Source: Micromonospora endophytica
Lineage (GTDB): Bacteria; Actinomycetota; Actinomycetes; Mycobacteriales; Micromonosporaceae
Direction: 5' to 3'
DNA length: 40,668 nt
Assembly: GCF_003236305.1 (NCBI RefSeq)
Contig: NZ_POTX01000029.1
Location: 1-40,668 of the forward strand
Positions 15,749 through 23,644 of this stretch are shown here, in pieces (positions within the stretch are counted from its first letter, which is position 1; each line of letters begins with the position of its first letter). The notes under the pieces are model-generated. The model was not told where the DNA came from and did not search any database. It was given only the letters and a program-made list of their open reading frames with translations. The position numbers and the translations under genes were made by a program.

Positions 15749-18426
15749 TGTCGGCACACAAGCTGATGTCGGCCTCCTTCGCGAACCTCCTGATCCCGGT
15801 CAGTGGCCTGCTCGTCAGTCCGTTTCTCTCCCGCGAACTGGGCCCCGAAGGACGCGGGGTGTACGCGGCGCTGACCCTGCCCATCGTGGTGTGGGGCTGG
15901 ATCGGCACGTACGGTTTGCAGGACGCGTTGAGCTACCACGTCCGGCAGGGGCGGCTGTCGAGCAGGGCTGCGGCACGCTTCAGTCTGCTGGCCATGCTGC
16001 CGCTCAGCGTGCTCACGGTTGGCGCGTTGGCGACGCTCGGCTTCTTTCTGTTCTCAGACACCGCCCAGTACCGCCAGTTCCTGGTCCTGGTGGTCTTCGC
16101 GCCCTTGCACGTCCTGGCCAACCTGCTCATCGGTGCCCTGACCGGCAACGCGGACATCCGCGGGTTGAACCTGGTCAAGGTCGTGCCGGCGCTGGTCCGC
16201 ACCGGCGTGGTGATCTTCGCGTGCCTGGCCTTCGATCTCGACGCGTACCAGGCCGGCCTGATATTCGCGGCCTCTGTCCTGGCGGGGTTGGCCTTCGGAC
16301 TGGTCCGGCTCTGGACCGCCGCCGACCCGCCGACAGGGCAGGCGGCGGCGTCCGATCGGGGTACGACGCCGGTACCGACCGGCTCGCTGCTCCGATACTC
16401 CCTGGCGTGTCTTCCTGGCGTGCTGGCTGCCGTCTCCAGCGCCCGCCTGGCTCAGGTCATCGGTCTGCCACTGATCGGTCCCCGGGAACTCGGCTACTAC
16501 GCGGTGGCCGTGAGCGTCGCGGAGATTCCCATGGTGATCGCCACTGCCGCGAGATCGGTGTTGATGGGACGCCAAGGCAGCGCTGCTCCTCGGGCAGTCA
16601 CCCAGGTCGCCCGGCTGGCGGTGCTGGCAACGGTGATCGCGTGCGCGGTGCTGGCGCTCTCGGCGGGGTACGCGGTGCCATTGGTCTTCGGTGCCGACTT
16701 CGCCGCGGCCGTCGTACCCACGATCATTCTCTGCACTGCCACAGTTCTTTACGCTTGCATGATCATCTTCACCGCGGCGTTACTCGCACACGATCGTCCG
16801 ATCTGGTCTTCGGGCGCGCTGGTGGCCGGTTCCGTCGTCGGCGTTCTGGCGCTGCTGGTACTGTCGCCGCTCGGCGCCGTCGGTGCCGCCATCGCAAGCC
16901 TCGCCGGCTACGCCGCCACCACGACCATGGCTGCCGTGGGCGTCAGGCGAGTGCCCGCACTGCGGTCGGTGCGGATGCTGACGGTGCCGTACGCCGACGA
17001 CATTCGTCTCATTCGCGAGAGGACAGCTCGGATCGCGGCTGTGCTCCGGCGTCCGGGCGTCCCGACCGCTGGCCAGCGCGAGAAGCCCGAGACGACGGGG
17101 ACGAAGGAGAATGCTCCGATGCCGGCTTCGATGACGGCCCGGGTCGTGGCCGCCGGTCGCCGACTGGGCCCCGGCACCGTCGGCGTGGGCGCGCTGTTCG
17201 TCCTGGCGTGGCTTCGAGTCGTGCCGCCCCAGGTGGTGCAGTTCCTCACCGGCGGACGGCCGGCATTCAACTCCCGCGAGGTCACCGGTTCCCCCGTCAG
17301 CGACCTGATCGGGGACGGGCTCACCCTGCTTTTCCTGCTGCTGGCTGCCGGGCTCACCGGGCACGGGCTCTGGCGACGAGGGGTCACCGGGCGCCGGTGG
17401 ATTGCCGTCGCCCTCGCCGCGCTGCTGGCCATCGAAGTCGCCGGGCTGCTGCGCGGGCAGCCGCCCGGCGCGGTCGCGGCAGCCCTCCCCTTGGCGGCGC
17501 TCGCGATATGGGCGCAACGCCCTCCGGTGGAGGTGTTGGGTGTCATCGGAGCCCTGGGGGCGCTGACCGCATTCGGCTCGATGGTCTTCGCCGCGATACG
17601 TCCCGACTTGGCGTTGCTCTCCGGAACGGCCGCAGGCGAGAAACAGGTCCTGCTCGGCGGCCTGCTCGCCGGGCCCTATCTGCACTCGAACGTGCTCGGC
17701 CTGGCACTGGCCCTCAGCCTCCCGTTCGCCTGCTACCTCCGTCGCCCGGCAGCCCGCTGGGCCTGCCTCGCGCTGATCCTCGGCGCGTTGGTCTGGACCG
17801 GCTCGCGTACCAGCCAACTCGCCGCCGGGGTCGTCCTGCTGGCGTACCTCCTGATGCGGCTCTTGCGGGGTCGGAGCTGGCCGGCCTCCGCACTCGTCGC
17901 AGCCGGCGGGCTGCTGGTGATCGCCGTGCCGTTGATCACGACTGATCCGGACAGTTTCAGCAAGCGCGGCCAGATCTGGAGCGCGTTGCTCGACCGGTGG
18001 TCCGATAGCCCGCTGTTCGGTTGGGGCCCGAAGATCTTCCAGAACTCAACGCTCGCCGCCGAGCTCGGCGGCCAGTTCAACCACGGGCACAACATCATGG
18101 TGCACCTGCTCGTCGTCGGTGGTCTGACGGCCGTCGTACCGTTCGCGCTGCTGTGCTTCGTGGCCTGGCGGCGGGCGGTGTCGCTCGCGACCGACGGTGA
18201 GCAGGTGGCGCTGCTCTTCCTCGTCGCACTCGTGCATGTGTCGTGGCTCGAAGCGTCCCACCTGTCGACGACCCTGACCGGCTATCTGGCCTGGTTGCCG
18301 TTGGTGACCATCGCCCTGGCACGACCGGCGTCGTCATCCGCGCGCTCGGCGTGCCCGCCCGCCGCAGCGACCGCACCGGCTCAGTCGATGGACCCGGTGT
18401 CCGAGCCAGCATCGAACGGGAGTTGA
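15748..18426 (+). CDS. fused Wzx-type flippase and Wzy/O-antigen ligase
   Basis: An 892-residue membrane protein with two modules. Residues about 1-430 are a MATE/MVF-superfamily polysaccharide flippase (Wzx-like), opening with FANLLIPVSGLLVSPFLSREL and GPEGRGVYAAL. A hydrophilic linker (about 425-465) follows. Residues about 470-880 are a second set of helices with the Wzy_C/O-antigen-ligase loop, seen as WTGSRTSQLAAG and FNHGHNIMVHLLVVGGL; His-rich GHN is the usual signature. A flippase normally exports the lipid-linked repeat unit and Wzy polymerises it outside; here one chain would do both. An in-frame ATG at 17119 with a strong ribosome-binding site may also give the polymerase alone (435 residues). 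Last gene of the operon. Confidence 0.82.
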   Translation: MSAHKLMSASFANLLIPVSGLLVSPFLSRELGPEGRGVYAALTLPIVVWGWIGTYGLQDALSYHVRQGRLSSRAAARFSLLAMLPLSVLTVGALATLGFFLFSDTAQYRQFLVLVVFAPLHVLANLLIGALTGNADIRGLNLVKVVPALVRTGVVIFACLAFDLDAYQAGLIFAASVLAGLAFGLVRLWTAADPPTGQAAASDRGTTPVPTGSLLRYSLACLPGVLAAVSSARLAQVIGLPLIGPRELGYYAVAVSVAEIPMVIATAARSVLMGRQGSAAPRAVTQVARLAVLATVIACAVLALSAGYAVPLVFGADFAAAVVPTIILCTATVLYACMIIFTAALLAHDRPIWSSGALVAGSVVGVLALLVLSPLGAVGAAIASLAGYAATTTMAAVGVRRVPALRSVRMLTVPYADDIRLIRERTARIAAVLRRPGVPTAGQREKPETTGTKENAPMPASMTARVVAAGRRLGPGTVGVGALFVLAWLRVVPPQVVQFLTGGRPAFNSREVTGSPVSDLIGDGLTLLFLLLAAGLTGHGLWRRGVTGRRWIAVALAALLAIEVAGLLRGQPPGAVAAALPLAALAIWAQRPPVEVLGVIGALGALTAFGSMVFAAIRPDLALLSGTAAGEKQVLLGGLLAGPYLHSNVLGLALALSLPFACYLRRPAARWACLALILGALVWTGSRTSQLAAGVVLLAYLLMRLLRGRSWPASALVAAGGLLVIAVPLITTDPDSFSKRGQIWSALLDRWSDSPLFGWGPKIFQNSTLAAELGGQFNHGHNIMVHLLVVGGLTAVVPFALLCFVAWRRAVSLATDGEQVALLFLVALVHVSWLEASHLSTTLTGYLAWLPLVTIALARPASSSARSACPPAAATAPAQSMDPVSEPASNGS
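17104..17121 (+). promoter_or_regulatory. internal ribosome-binding site and start codon
   Basis: AAGGAG (17104-17109) lies 9 nt before the in-frame ATG at 17119, within the hydrophilic linker between the flippase and polymerase modules. It is at least as good as the ribosome-binding sites of the genuine starts in this operon, so a free polymerase domain may be made as well as the fusion. Confidence 0.5.
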
Positions 18427-18430
18427 CCCC

Positions 18431-19705
18431 TCAGAAGAGAAGCACGTCGCGAAGGTAGTTGGCGACCCGGCGGAGGCGACCGGCGCCGTCGATCGGCGCG
18501 GTCATGCGGAAGACCAACTGGTGATCCAGTTGGCCGGTGCTCGCACCGCGCCAGTACGCGACGAAGACCAGGCCGTACCGCCGGTCTCCGTCGATCTGCA
18601 GCTGGCTGGATTCGGCATAGGCGACGTGCCGCCCTGCTCGCCTCCACTGCAGGCCCCAGGCGTCCTCAGCCTGACGCATGGCGGTCTGCTGTCGCTCATC
18701 ACAGGGCTGCGCGCAGTTCCGCACGATCAATTCGCCGCCCAACGCCTGACCGCCCGCGGCGGGCGTACCGCAGTTGTACTTGACGAACCCATCGGCCCGA
18801 CCGGCCAGGGTGCACTCCCATTCCATCGGAACCTTGACCGGAAAATTCAGGCCCTCGAGACCGGCAAGTGTGCTGACGGTGTCCAGTTCGGTGAAGCGCG
18901 GCCACGCATCCGGCCACGCGCCCTGCTCGGGCGGCTCGATGCCAGGCGACTGCGGCGGTGACGCCGGCGCCGGCGGAGGCAGGACGGTGGCGCTGGCGAC
19001 CGGCGCCGCCGGTTCGTCCACATCGTCTGATCCAGCCCAGACGACGACTCCACCGGCACCGGCAACCAGCACCAGGACCAGGGCGGTCACCCCTAGCCAG
19101 AGGGTGGTCCGGCGCTTCGGCGGCGCCGAGGGTGTGATGCGGCGGACGGACGAGCCGAACGGGTCGTCGGACCGGGTGTCGGTCGGCGGCGGGGACGCGG
19201 GCGACGGGTACTGAGACGATGTCAGCGGGGCGCCCAGCGCCACCGGCGAGGCTGGAGTCCCCGAGATCGGAGTCCCCGAGATCGGAGTCCCCGAGATCGG
19301 AGATCCGGATATCGGGTGCGGGTGCCCGGAGACGGGTGCGCCGGACGCCGGTGACGCGGAGACGGGCGCGCCGGAGGCGGGTGCCCCGGAGGCGGGTGCG
19401 GGGGTGTAGTCCACCCCCAGCGCCCGGAAGAGCTTCTCGGGTGCCGCCCCTGCCTCGGCCGGGTACGCCACCCAGGGCTCGGTGGCGGAAAAGTCCGCGT
19501 ACGCGAAGGAAAGGCCCCCCGGCGTCTGCGCGAGGGAGTTCACCGTTCCGGCGAACGCCTCCCGCCAACCTTCGGCGGCCGCGACGGTCGCGTCCAGGAC
19601 GGCCACCGTCACGAAGCGGCCCTGCTGGTCGATGGCCGCCCACGCCTTGCCGACCGACGACCCGCCCAGCAGGTGGGTGTACCGGTAGGGGCCGTCCGGC
19701 TGCAT
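18431..19705 (-). CDS. membrane protein with truncated kinase-like N-lobe
   Basis: A 424-residue protein. Residues 6-80 look like the N-lobe of a Hanks-type Ser/Thr kinase: YRYTHLLGGSSVGKAWAAID has the glycine-loop layout (13-20), but the VAVK lysine is replaced (VTVAVLD, 33-38), and no HRD, DFG or C-lobe follows. A low-complexity linker (116-155) of SGAP and SGTPI repeats leads to one transmembrane helix (201-224), then a Pro-rich stretch and an outer domain (about 270-424) with four Cys (298, 312, 331, 335), probably disulfides. I do not recognise the outer domain. ATG 19705 has GAGGGAG upstream; a TAGGAT box lies at 19743-19738. It ends 4 nt from the flippase-polymerase gene, convergent. 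Confidence 0.65.
   Translation of the reverse strand: MQPDGPYRYTHLLGGSSVGKAWAAIDQQGRFVTVAVLDATVAAAEGWREAFAGTVNSLAQTPGGLSFAYADFSATEPWVAYPAEAGAAPEKLFRALGVDYTPAPASGAPASGAPVSASPASGAPVSGHPHPISGSPISGTPISGTPISGTPASPVALGAPLTSSQYPSPASPPPTDTRSDDPFGSSVRRITPSAPPKRRTTLWLGVTALVLVLVAGAGGVVVWAGSDDVDEPAAPVASATVLPPPAPASPPQSPGIEPPEQGAWPDAWPRFTELDTVSTLAGLEGLNFPVKVPMEWECTLAGRADGFVKYNCGTPAAGGQALGGELIVRNCAQPCDERQQTAMRQAEDAWGLQWRRAGRHVAYAESSQLQIDGDRRYGLVFVAYWRGASTGQLDHQLVFRMTAPIDGAGRLRRVANYLRDVLLF
19254..19313. repeat. 15-bp coding tandem repeat
   Basis: Three identical 15-bp units (GGAGTCCCCGAGATC at 19254, 19269 and 19284) and a diverged fourth (19299-19313) encode the PISGT repeats in the linker of the kinase-like membrane protein. 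The 15-bp unit keeps frame, so copy number could vary between strains without breaking the gene. A related 15-bp pattern encoding ASGAP lies just downstream (about 19366-19410). Confidence 0.85.
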
Positions 19706-19811
19706 GGCACAACTCCCTCTGCTCGACCGCCGTGCGGATCCTATCGACCTGCCGCACGTCACCCGGCTCACCGGTCCCCACACTCCCGGTAGTCGCCACG
19801 AATTCGCAGCT

Positions 19812-19827
19812 CAGTGGTGGTCCACTG
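19812..19827. promoter_or_regulatory. inverted repeat upstream of rpiR-type gene
   Basis: CAGTGG and CCACTG flank a 4-nt centre, giving a perfect 6-bp-arm dyad about 20 bp upstream of the -35 box of the hut regulator. It lies in the divergent gap (19706-19880) between the kinase-like gene and the hut operon and could be an operator. The binding protein is unknown. Confidence 0.35.
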
Positions 19828-19845
19828 GGGAAGCGAGGGAGGCCC

Positions 19846-19874
19846 TTCCCAATGAAAGTTTTTATGCATAGAGT
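19846..19874 (+). promoter_or_regulatory. promoter of the hut operon (leaderless)
   Basis: TTCCCA (19846-19851), a 17-bp spacer, and TAGAGT (19869-19874) lie 6 nt before ATG 19881. The first base of the start codon would be the transcription start, giving a leaderless mRNA; no ribosome-binding site is present. The AT-rich stretch between the boxes (AATGAAAGTTTTTATGCATA) includes ATGCAT and stands out in this GC-rich DNA; it may be the regulator's own site. Confidence 0.55.
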
Positions 19875-19880
19875 CACGGC

Positions 19881-20729
19881 ATGAATGAAGGAGCTGCGAC
19901 GGGGTCGGCCGAGGGAGTCGTCGGCCTCTTCGACGGCGTACGCCTCACCCCCACGCAGCGCCGCATCGCGCACTGCCTGGTGCAGCACGCCCCCGCCGTC
20001 GGCTACCTTTCCGCCGCCGAGGTCGCCGAGCTGGCCGGGGTCAGCCAGCCCTCGGTCACCCGGTTCGCGGTGGCGCTGGGCCACGACGGCTACCCCGCGC
20101 TACGCCGCCGGCTGCGCGAGCTGACCACCTCCGCGCCCGGCCCGGCCACCGCCGGCAACGAACTTCAGCAGGCGGTACGCGCCGAGATCGGCAACCTGGA
20201 CCGGCTGACCGAACAGCTCGCCGACCGGGAGCGGATCGCCGAGACCGGGCGACTGCTGGCCGCCAGCCGCCCACTGCCGGTGCTCGGGCTGCGGGCCGCC
20301 GCGCCGCTGGCCGCGTACTTCGCCTACTTCGCGGCAAAGGTGCACCCGGACGTGCGGGTGCTCGACGACGGCGGCAGCCTGCTCACCGACCGCTTGGAGC
20401 AGGCCGCCGAGGCCGGTGCGCGGGCCCTGCTTGCCTTCGTGCTGCCCCGCTACCCGCGGGAGACCCTGGACGCGCTGGCCGAGGCCCGCGCCGCCGGGCT
20501 GACCGTGGTGGCGATCACCGACTCGCCGGTCAGCCCGGCGACCGAGCACGCCGACGTGGTGCTGCCCGCCGCGGTCGGCGCCCAACTGGTGTTCGACCTG
20601 CACACCGCCCCGATGACCCTGGCCATGGTGCTGCTCCAGGCGATCTGCGACGCCGCTCCGGCCGAAACCCAACGCCGGTTGGAGGCGTTCGAAGCCTCCG
20701 CCGCCCGTCGCCAGTTGTTCCTCGGTTAG
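19881..20729 (+). CDS. MurR/RpiR-family transcriptional regulator of the hut operon
   Basis: A 282-residue regulator. The N-terminal HTH_6 domain (about 10-85) has the recognition region EVAELAGVSQPSVTRFAVALG; the C-terminal SIS domain (about 120-270) has LPVLGLRAAAPLAAYFAY and VVAITDSPVSPATEHADVVLP. SIS domains of this family bind sugar phosphates or other small effectors; in hut operons the effector is probably a pathway intermediate, but that is not visible here. The stop TAG overlaps the AGGAGGAG ribosome-binding site of hutU, 12 nt upstream of its start, so it is first gene of the operon and probably autoregulated. Confidence 0.88.
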   Translation: MNEGAATGSAEGVVGLFDGVRLTPTQRRIAHCLVQHAPAVGYLSAAEVAELAGVSQPSVTRFAVALGHDGYPALRRRLRELTTSAPGPATAGNELQQAVRAEIGNLDRLTEQLADRERIAETGRLLAASRPLPVLGLRAAAPLAAYFAYFAAKVHPDVRVLDDGGSLLTDRLEQAAEAGARALLAFVLPRYPRETLDALAEARAAGLTVVAITDSPVSPATEHADVVLPAAVGAQLVFDLHTAPMTLAMVLLQAICDAAPAETQRRLEAFEASAARRQLFLG

Positions 20730-20741
20730 GAGGAGAATCCC

Positions 20742-22433
20742 GTGACACAACCCATCCGGGCCGCACGCGGCACCGAACGCACCGCCCGCGGGTGGCCGCA
20801 GGAGGCCGCCCTGCGGATGCTCATGAACAACCTCGACCCCGAGGTCGCCGAGCGCCCCGACGACCTGGTCGTCTACGGCGGCACCGGCAAGGCGGCGCGG
20901 GACTGGCCGTCGTACCACGCCCTGGTGCGGACGCTCACCGACCTGCGCGACGACGAGACCATGCTGGTGCAGTCCGGCCGTCCGGTCGGGGTGCTGCGCA
21001 CCCACGAGTGGGCGCCCCGGGTGCTGCTGGCCAACTCGAACCTGGTCGGCGACTGGGCGACCTGGCCGGAGTTCCGCCGCCTGGAGCAACTCGGCCTGAC
21101 CATGTACGGGCAGATGACCGCCGGTTCGTGGATCTACATCGGCACCCAGGGCATCCTCCAGGGCACCTACGAGACCTTCGCCGCCGTGGCCGCGAAGCTC
21201 GCCAGCGCCCGTGGCGATGGGCAGCCGGACAGCGGCGACACCCTGGCCGGCACGTTGACGCTCACCGGCGGCTGCGGCGGCATGGGTGGGGCACAGCCCC
21301 TCGCAGTCACCATGAACGGCGGCGTCTGCCTCATCGTGGACGTGGACCGGACCCGGCTGGAACGCCGGGTGCACGACCGCTACCTGGACGAGATCGCCGA
21401 CTCGCTCGACGACGCGGTCGAGCGGGTGCTGGCGGCGAAGCGGGAGCGTCGGGCGCTCAGCGTCGGCGTGGTGGGCAACGCCGCCACCGTCTTTCCCGAG
21501 CTGCTGCGCCGGGGGGTGCCGATCGACATCGTCACCGACCAGACCAGCGCCCACGACCCGTTGTCGTACCTGCCGGAGGGGGTGGAGCTGGGCGACGCCC
21601 GGGACTACGCCGCGGCCAAGCCGGCCGAGTTCACCGATCGGGCCCGCGAGTCGATGGCCCGGCAGGTCGAGGCGATGGTGGGCTTCCTCGACGCCGGTGC
21701 CGAGGTCTTCGACTACGGCAACTCGATCCGGGGCGAGGCGAAACTCGGCGGCTACGCACGCGCCTTCGACTTCCCCGGTTTCGTGCCGGCGTACATCCGG
21801 CCGTTGTTCTGCGAGGGCAAGGGCCCGTTCCGGTGGGCGGCGCTCTCCGGCGACCCGGCCGACATCGCCGCCACCGACCGGGCGATCCTGGAGCTGTTCC
21901 CGGAGAACGAGTCCCTGGCCCGGTGGATCCGACTGGCCGGCGAGCGGGTCGCCTTCCAGGGTCTGCCGGCGCGGATCTGCTGGCTCGGCTACGGCGAACG
22001 CGATAAAGCGGGCGTACGGTTCAACGAGATGGTCGCCTCCGGTGAGCTGAGCGCCCCGCTGGTGATCGGCCGGGACCACCTGGACTGCGGCAGCGTCGCC
22101 AGCCCGTACCGGGAGACCGAGGCGATGGCCGACGGCTCCGACGCGATCGCCGACTGGCCACTGCTCAACGCGCTTGTCAACACCGCCAGCGGGGCGTCCT
22201 GGGTCTCCCTGCACCACGGCGGCGGCGTCGGCATCGGCCGGTCCCTGCACGCCGGGCAGGTCTGCGTGGCCGACGGCACCGCGCTGGCCGGGCAGAAGAT
22301 CGAGCGGGTGCTCACCAACGACCCGGCGATGGGCGTGATCCGGCACGTGGATGCGGGGTACGACGCGGCGAGCACAGTCGCCGAGCGCACCGGCGTCCGC
22401 GTGCCCATGACCGAAGGAGGGGCCCCTTGTTAA
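20742..22433 (+). CDS. hutU: urocanate hydratase
   Basis: A 563-residue enzyme matching HutU along its length: [44 protein letters not shown], and [15 protein letters not shown] are hallmarks (given in pieces). HutU converts urocanate to imidazolonepropionate using tightly bound NAD+ as an electrophile. Start GTG 20742 has a very strong AGGAGGAG site. The last residues (EGGAPC) and the stop TAA at 22431 come from a palindromic repeat inserted at the gene junction, so the C-terminus differs from typical HutU; the catalytic core is complete. Confidence 0.97.
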   Translation: MTQPIRAARGTERTARGWPQEAALRMLMNNLDPEVAERPDDLVVYGGTGKAARDWPSYHALVRTLTDLRDDETMLVQSGRPVGVLRTHEWAPRVLLANSNLVGDWATWPEFRRLEQLGLTMYGQMTAGSWIYIGTQGILQGTYETFAAVAAKLASARGDGQPDSGDTLAGTLTLTGGCGGMGGAQPLAVTMNGGVCLIVDVDRTRLERRVHDRYLDEIADSLDDAVERVLAAKRERRALSVGVVGNAATVFPELLRRGVPIDIVTDQTSAHDPLSYLPEGVELGDARDYAAAKPAEFTDRARESMARQVEAMVGFLDAGAEVFDYGNSIRGEAKLGGYARAFDFPGFVPAYIRPLFCEGKGPFRWAALSGDPADIAATDRAILELFPENESLARWIRLAGERVAFQGLPARICWLGYGERDKAGVRFNEMVASGELSAPLVIGRDHLDCGSVASPYRETEAMADGSDAIADWPLLNALVNTASGASWVSLHHGGGVGIGRSLHAGQVCVADGTALAGQKIERVLTNDPAMGVIRHVDAGYDAASTVAERTGVRVPMTEGGAPC

Positions 22434-22467
22434 CGCATACGGTAGAGGAAGGGCCCCTTATTAACAG
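22413..22467. repeat. two-copy palindromic repeat at the hutU / M20 junction
   Basis: Two copies of AGGRRGGGCCCCTTRTTAAC (22415-22434 and 22446-22465, period 31 bp) surround GCATACGGTAG. Each has a GGGCCCC core palindrome and an almost perfect GTTAAC end. The first copy supplies the stop codon of hutU, and the AAGGAGG ribosome-binding site and TTG start of the next gene. I recall similar GGGGCCCCTTGTTAAC elements scattered through Micromonospora genomes; that should be confirmed by search. Confidence 0.75.
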
Positions 22468-23644
22468 TTTCCGCCAACTCTGGGACGAGATCGCGCCGAT
22501 CGGCCGCGACCCGCACAGCGGCGGCTACCTGCGGTACGCGCTCACCGAGCCGGAGCTGCGGCTGCGCGAGTGGTTCCGGGAGCAGGCCGACGAACGGGGC
22601 ATGCCGGTCACCGAGGACGGCAACGGCAACCTGTTCGCCTGGTGGGGCGACCCGGACGCCGGTGACGCGGTGCTGACCGGCAGCCACTTCGACTCGGTGC
22701 CGCACGGCGGCGCGTACGACGGCCCGCTGGGCATCGTCAGCGCCTGGCTCGCCGTCGACGAGCTGCGCGCCGCCGGGGTGACCCCGGCCCGGCCCCTGGT
22801 CGTCGGCGCGTTCGTCGAGGAGGAGGGAGCCCGGTTCGGCGTACCGTGTCTGGGGTCGCGGCTGCTCACCGGGCAGCTTGCGGCCGACCGTGCGGCCGGG
22901 CTGCGCGACGCGGCCGGGGTGAGTTTCGCCGAGGCGCTGGGTGCCCGCCCGGCGGGCGCCGACCCGGCGCTGCTCGGCCGGTTCGCCGCCTTCGTGGAGC
23001 TGCACGTCGAGCAGGGCCGGGCCCTGGTCGACCAGGGCGCGCCGGTCGCGGTGGCCAGCGCCATCTGGCCGCACGGCCGCTGGCGCTTCGACGTCACCGG
23101 CGAGGGCAACCACGCCGGTACGACCCGGATGGCCGACCGCCGCGACCCCATGTTGACGTACGCGTTCACGGTGCTCGCCGCCAACAAGGAGGCCCGGTTG
23201 CGCGACGCGCACGCCACGGTGGGCCGGGTGTCGGTGGAGCCGAACGCCACGAACGCCATCCCGTCCCGGGTGACCGGCTGGCTGGACGCCCGGGCCGCCG
23301 AGCCCGACACGCTCGCCGCACTTGTCGAGGCGGTACGCGTCAAGGTCGCCGAACGGGCCCGCCGGGACGGCACCCGGGTCACCCTCACCGAGGAGTCGGC
23401 CACCCCGCTGGTGGCGTTCGACGGCGGCCTGGCCGACCGGCTGGCGGCGCTGCTTGACGCACCGGTGCTGCCCACCGGCGCAGGGCACGATGCCGGGGTG
23501 CTGGCCGCACACGTGCCGACGGCGATGCTCTTCGTCCGTAACCCCACAGGCGTGTCGCACTCCCCCGCCGAGTCGGCCGCCGACGCCGACTGCGCCGCAG
23601 GGGTGACCGCCCTGGCCAAGGTGCTGGCGGAGTTGACCACGTGA
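22427..23644 (+). CDS. M20-family amidohydrolase (allantoate amidohydrolase / N-carbamoylase type)
   Basis: A 405-residue dinuclear-zinc hydrolase. Metal and catalytic residues are in place: [18 protein letters not shown] (H87, D98), VEEEGARFG (E131-E133), FVELHVEQG and GVSHSPAES. The group hydrolyses allantoate, ureidoglycolate or N-carbamoyl and N-formyl amino acids. It sits between hutU and hutF in the hut operon, where no HutG is present; hydrolysis of N-formylglutamate would complete the pathway. That role is inference. Start TTG 22427 lies in the palindromic repeat, 6 nt after AAGGAGG, and overlaps the hutU stop. Confidence 0.82.
   Translation: MLTHTVEEGPLINSFRQLWDEIAPIGRDPHSGGYLRYALTEPELRLREWFREQADERGMPVTEDGNGNLFAWWGDPDAGDAVLTGSHFDSVPHGGAYDGPLGIVSAWLAVDELRAAGVTPARPLVVGAFVEEEGARFGVPCLGSRLLTGQLAADRAAGLRDAAGVSFAEALGARPAGADPALLGRFAAFVELHVEQGRALVDQGAPVAVASAIWPHGRWRFDVTGEGNHAGTTRMADRRDPMLTYAFTVLAANKEARLRDAHATVGRVSVEPNATNAIPSRVTGWLDARAAEPDTLAALVEAVRVKVAERARRDGTRVTLTEESATPLVAFDGGLADRLAALLDAPVLPTGAGHDAGVLAAHVPTAMLFVRNPTGVSHSPAESAADADCAAGVTALAKVLAELTT

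Noticed and set aside
15891..17945. Plus-strand 684-codon frame within the flippase-polymerase gene
   Set aside because: It overlaps a well-supported gene in another frame and is Arg/Gly-rich shadow sequence without domains.
20100..22346. Long minus-strand open frame (748 codons) across hutU
   Set aside because: It lies antisense to hutU, a clear gene, and its composition (Gln, Arg, Gly, Val rich with no domains) is typical of high-GC shadow frames.
22413..22467. Repeat read as a transcription terminator
   Set aside because: The downstream genes have no promoter of their own visible and are needed in the same pathway; the repeat holds a ribosome-binding site and start codon instead.
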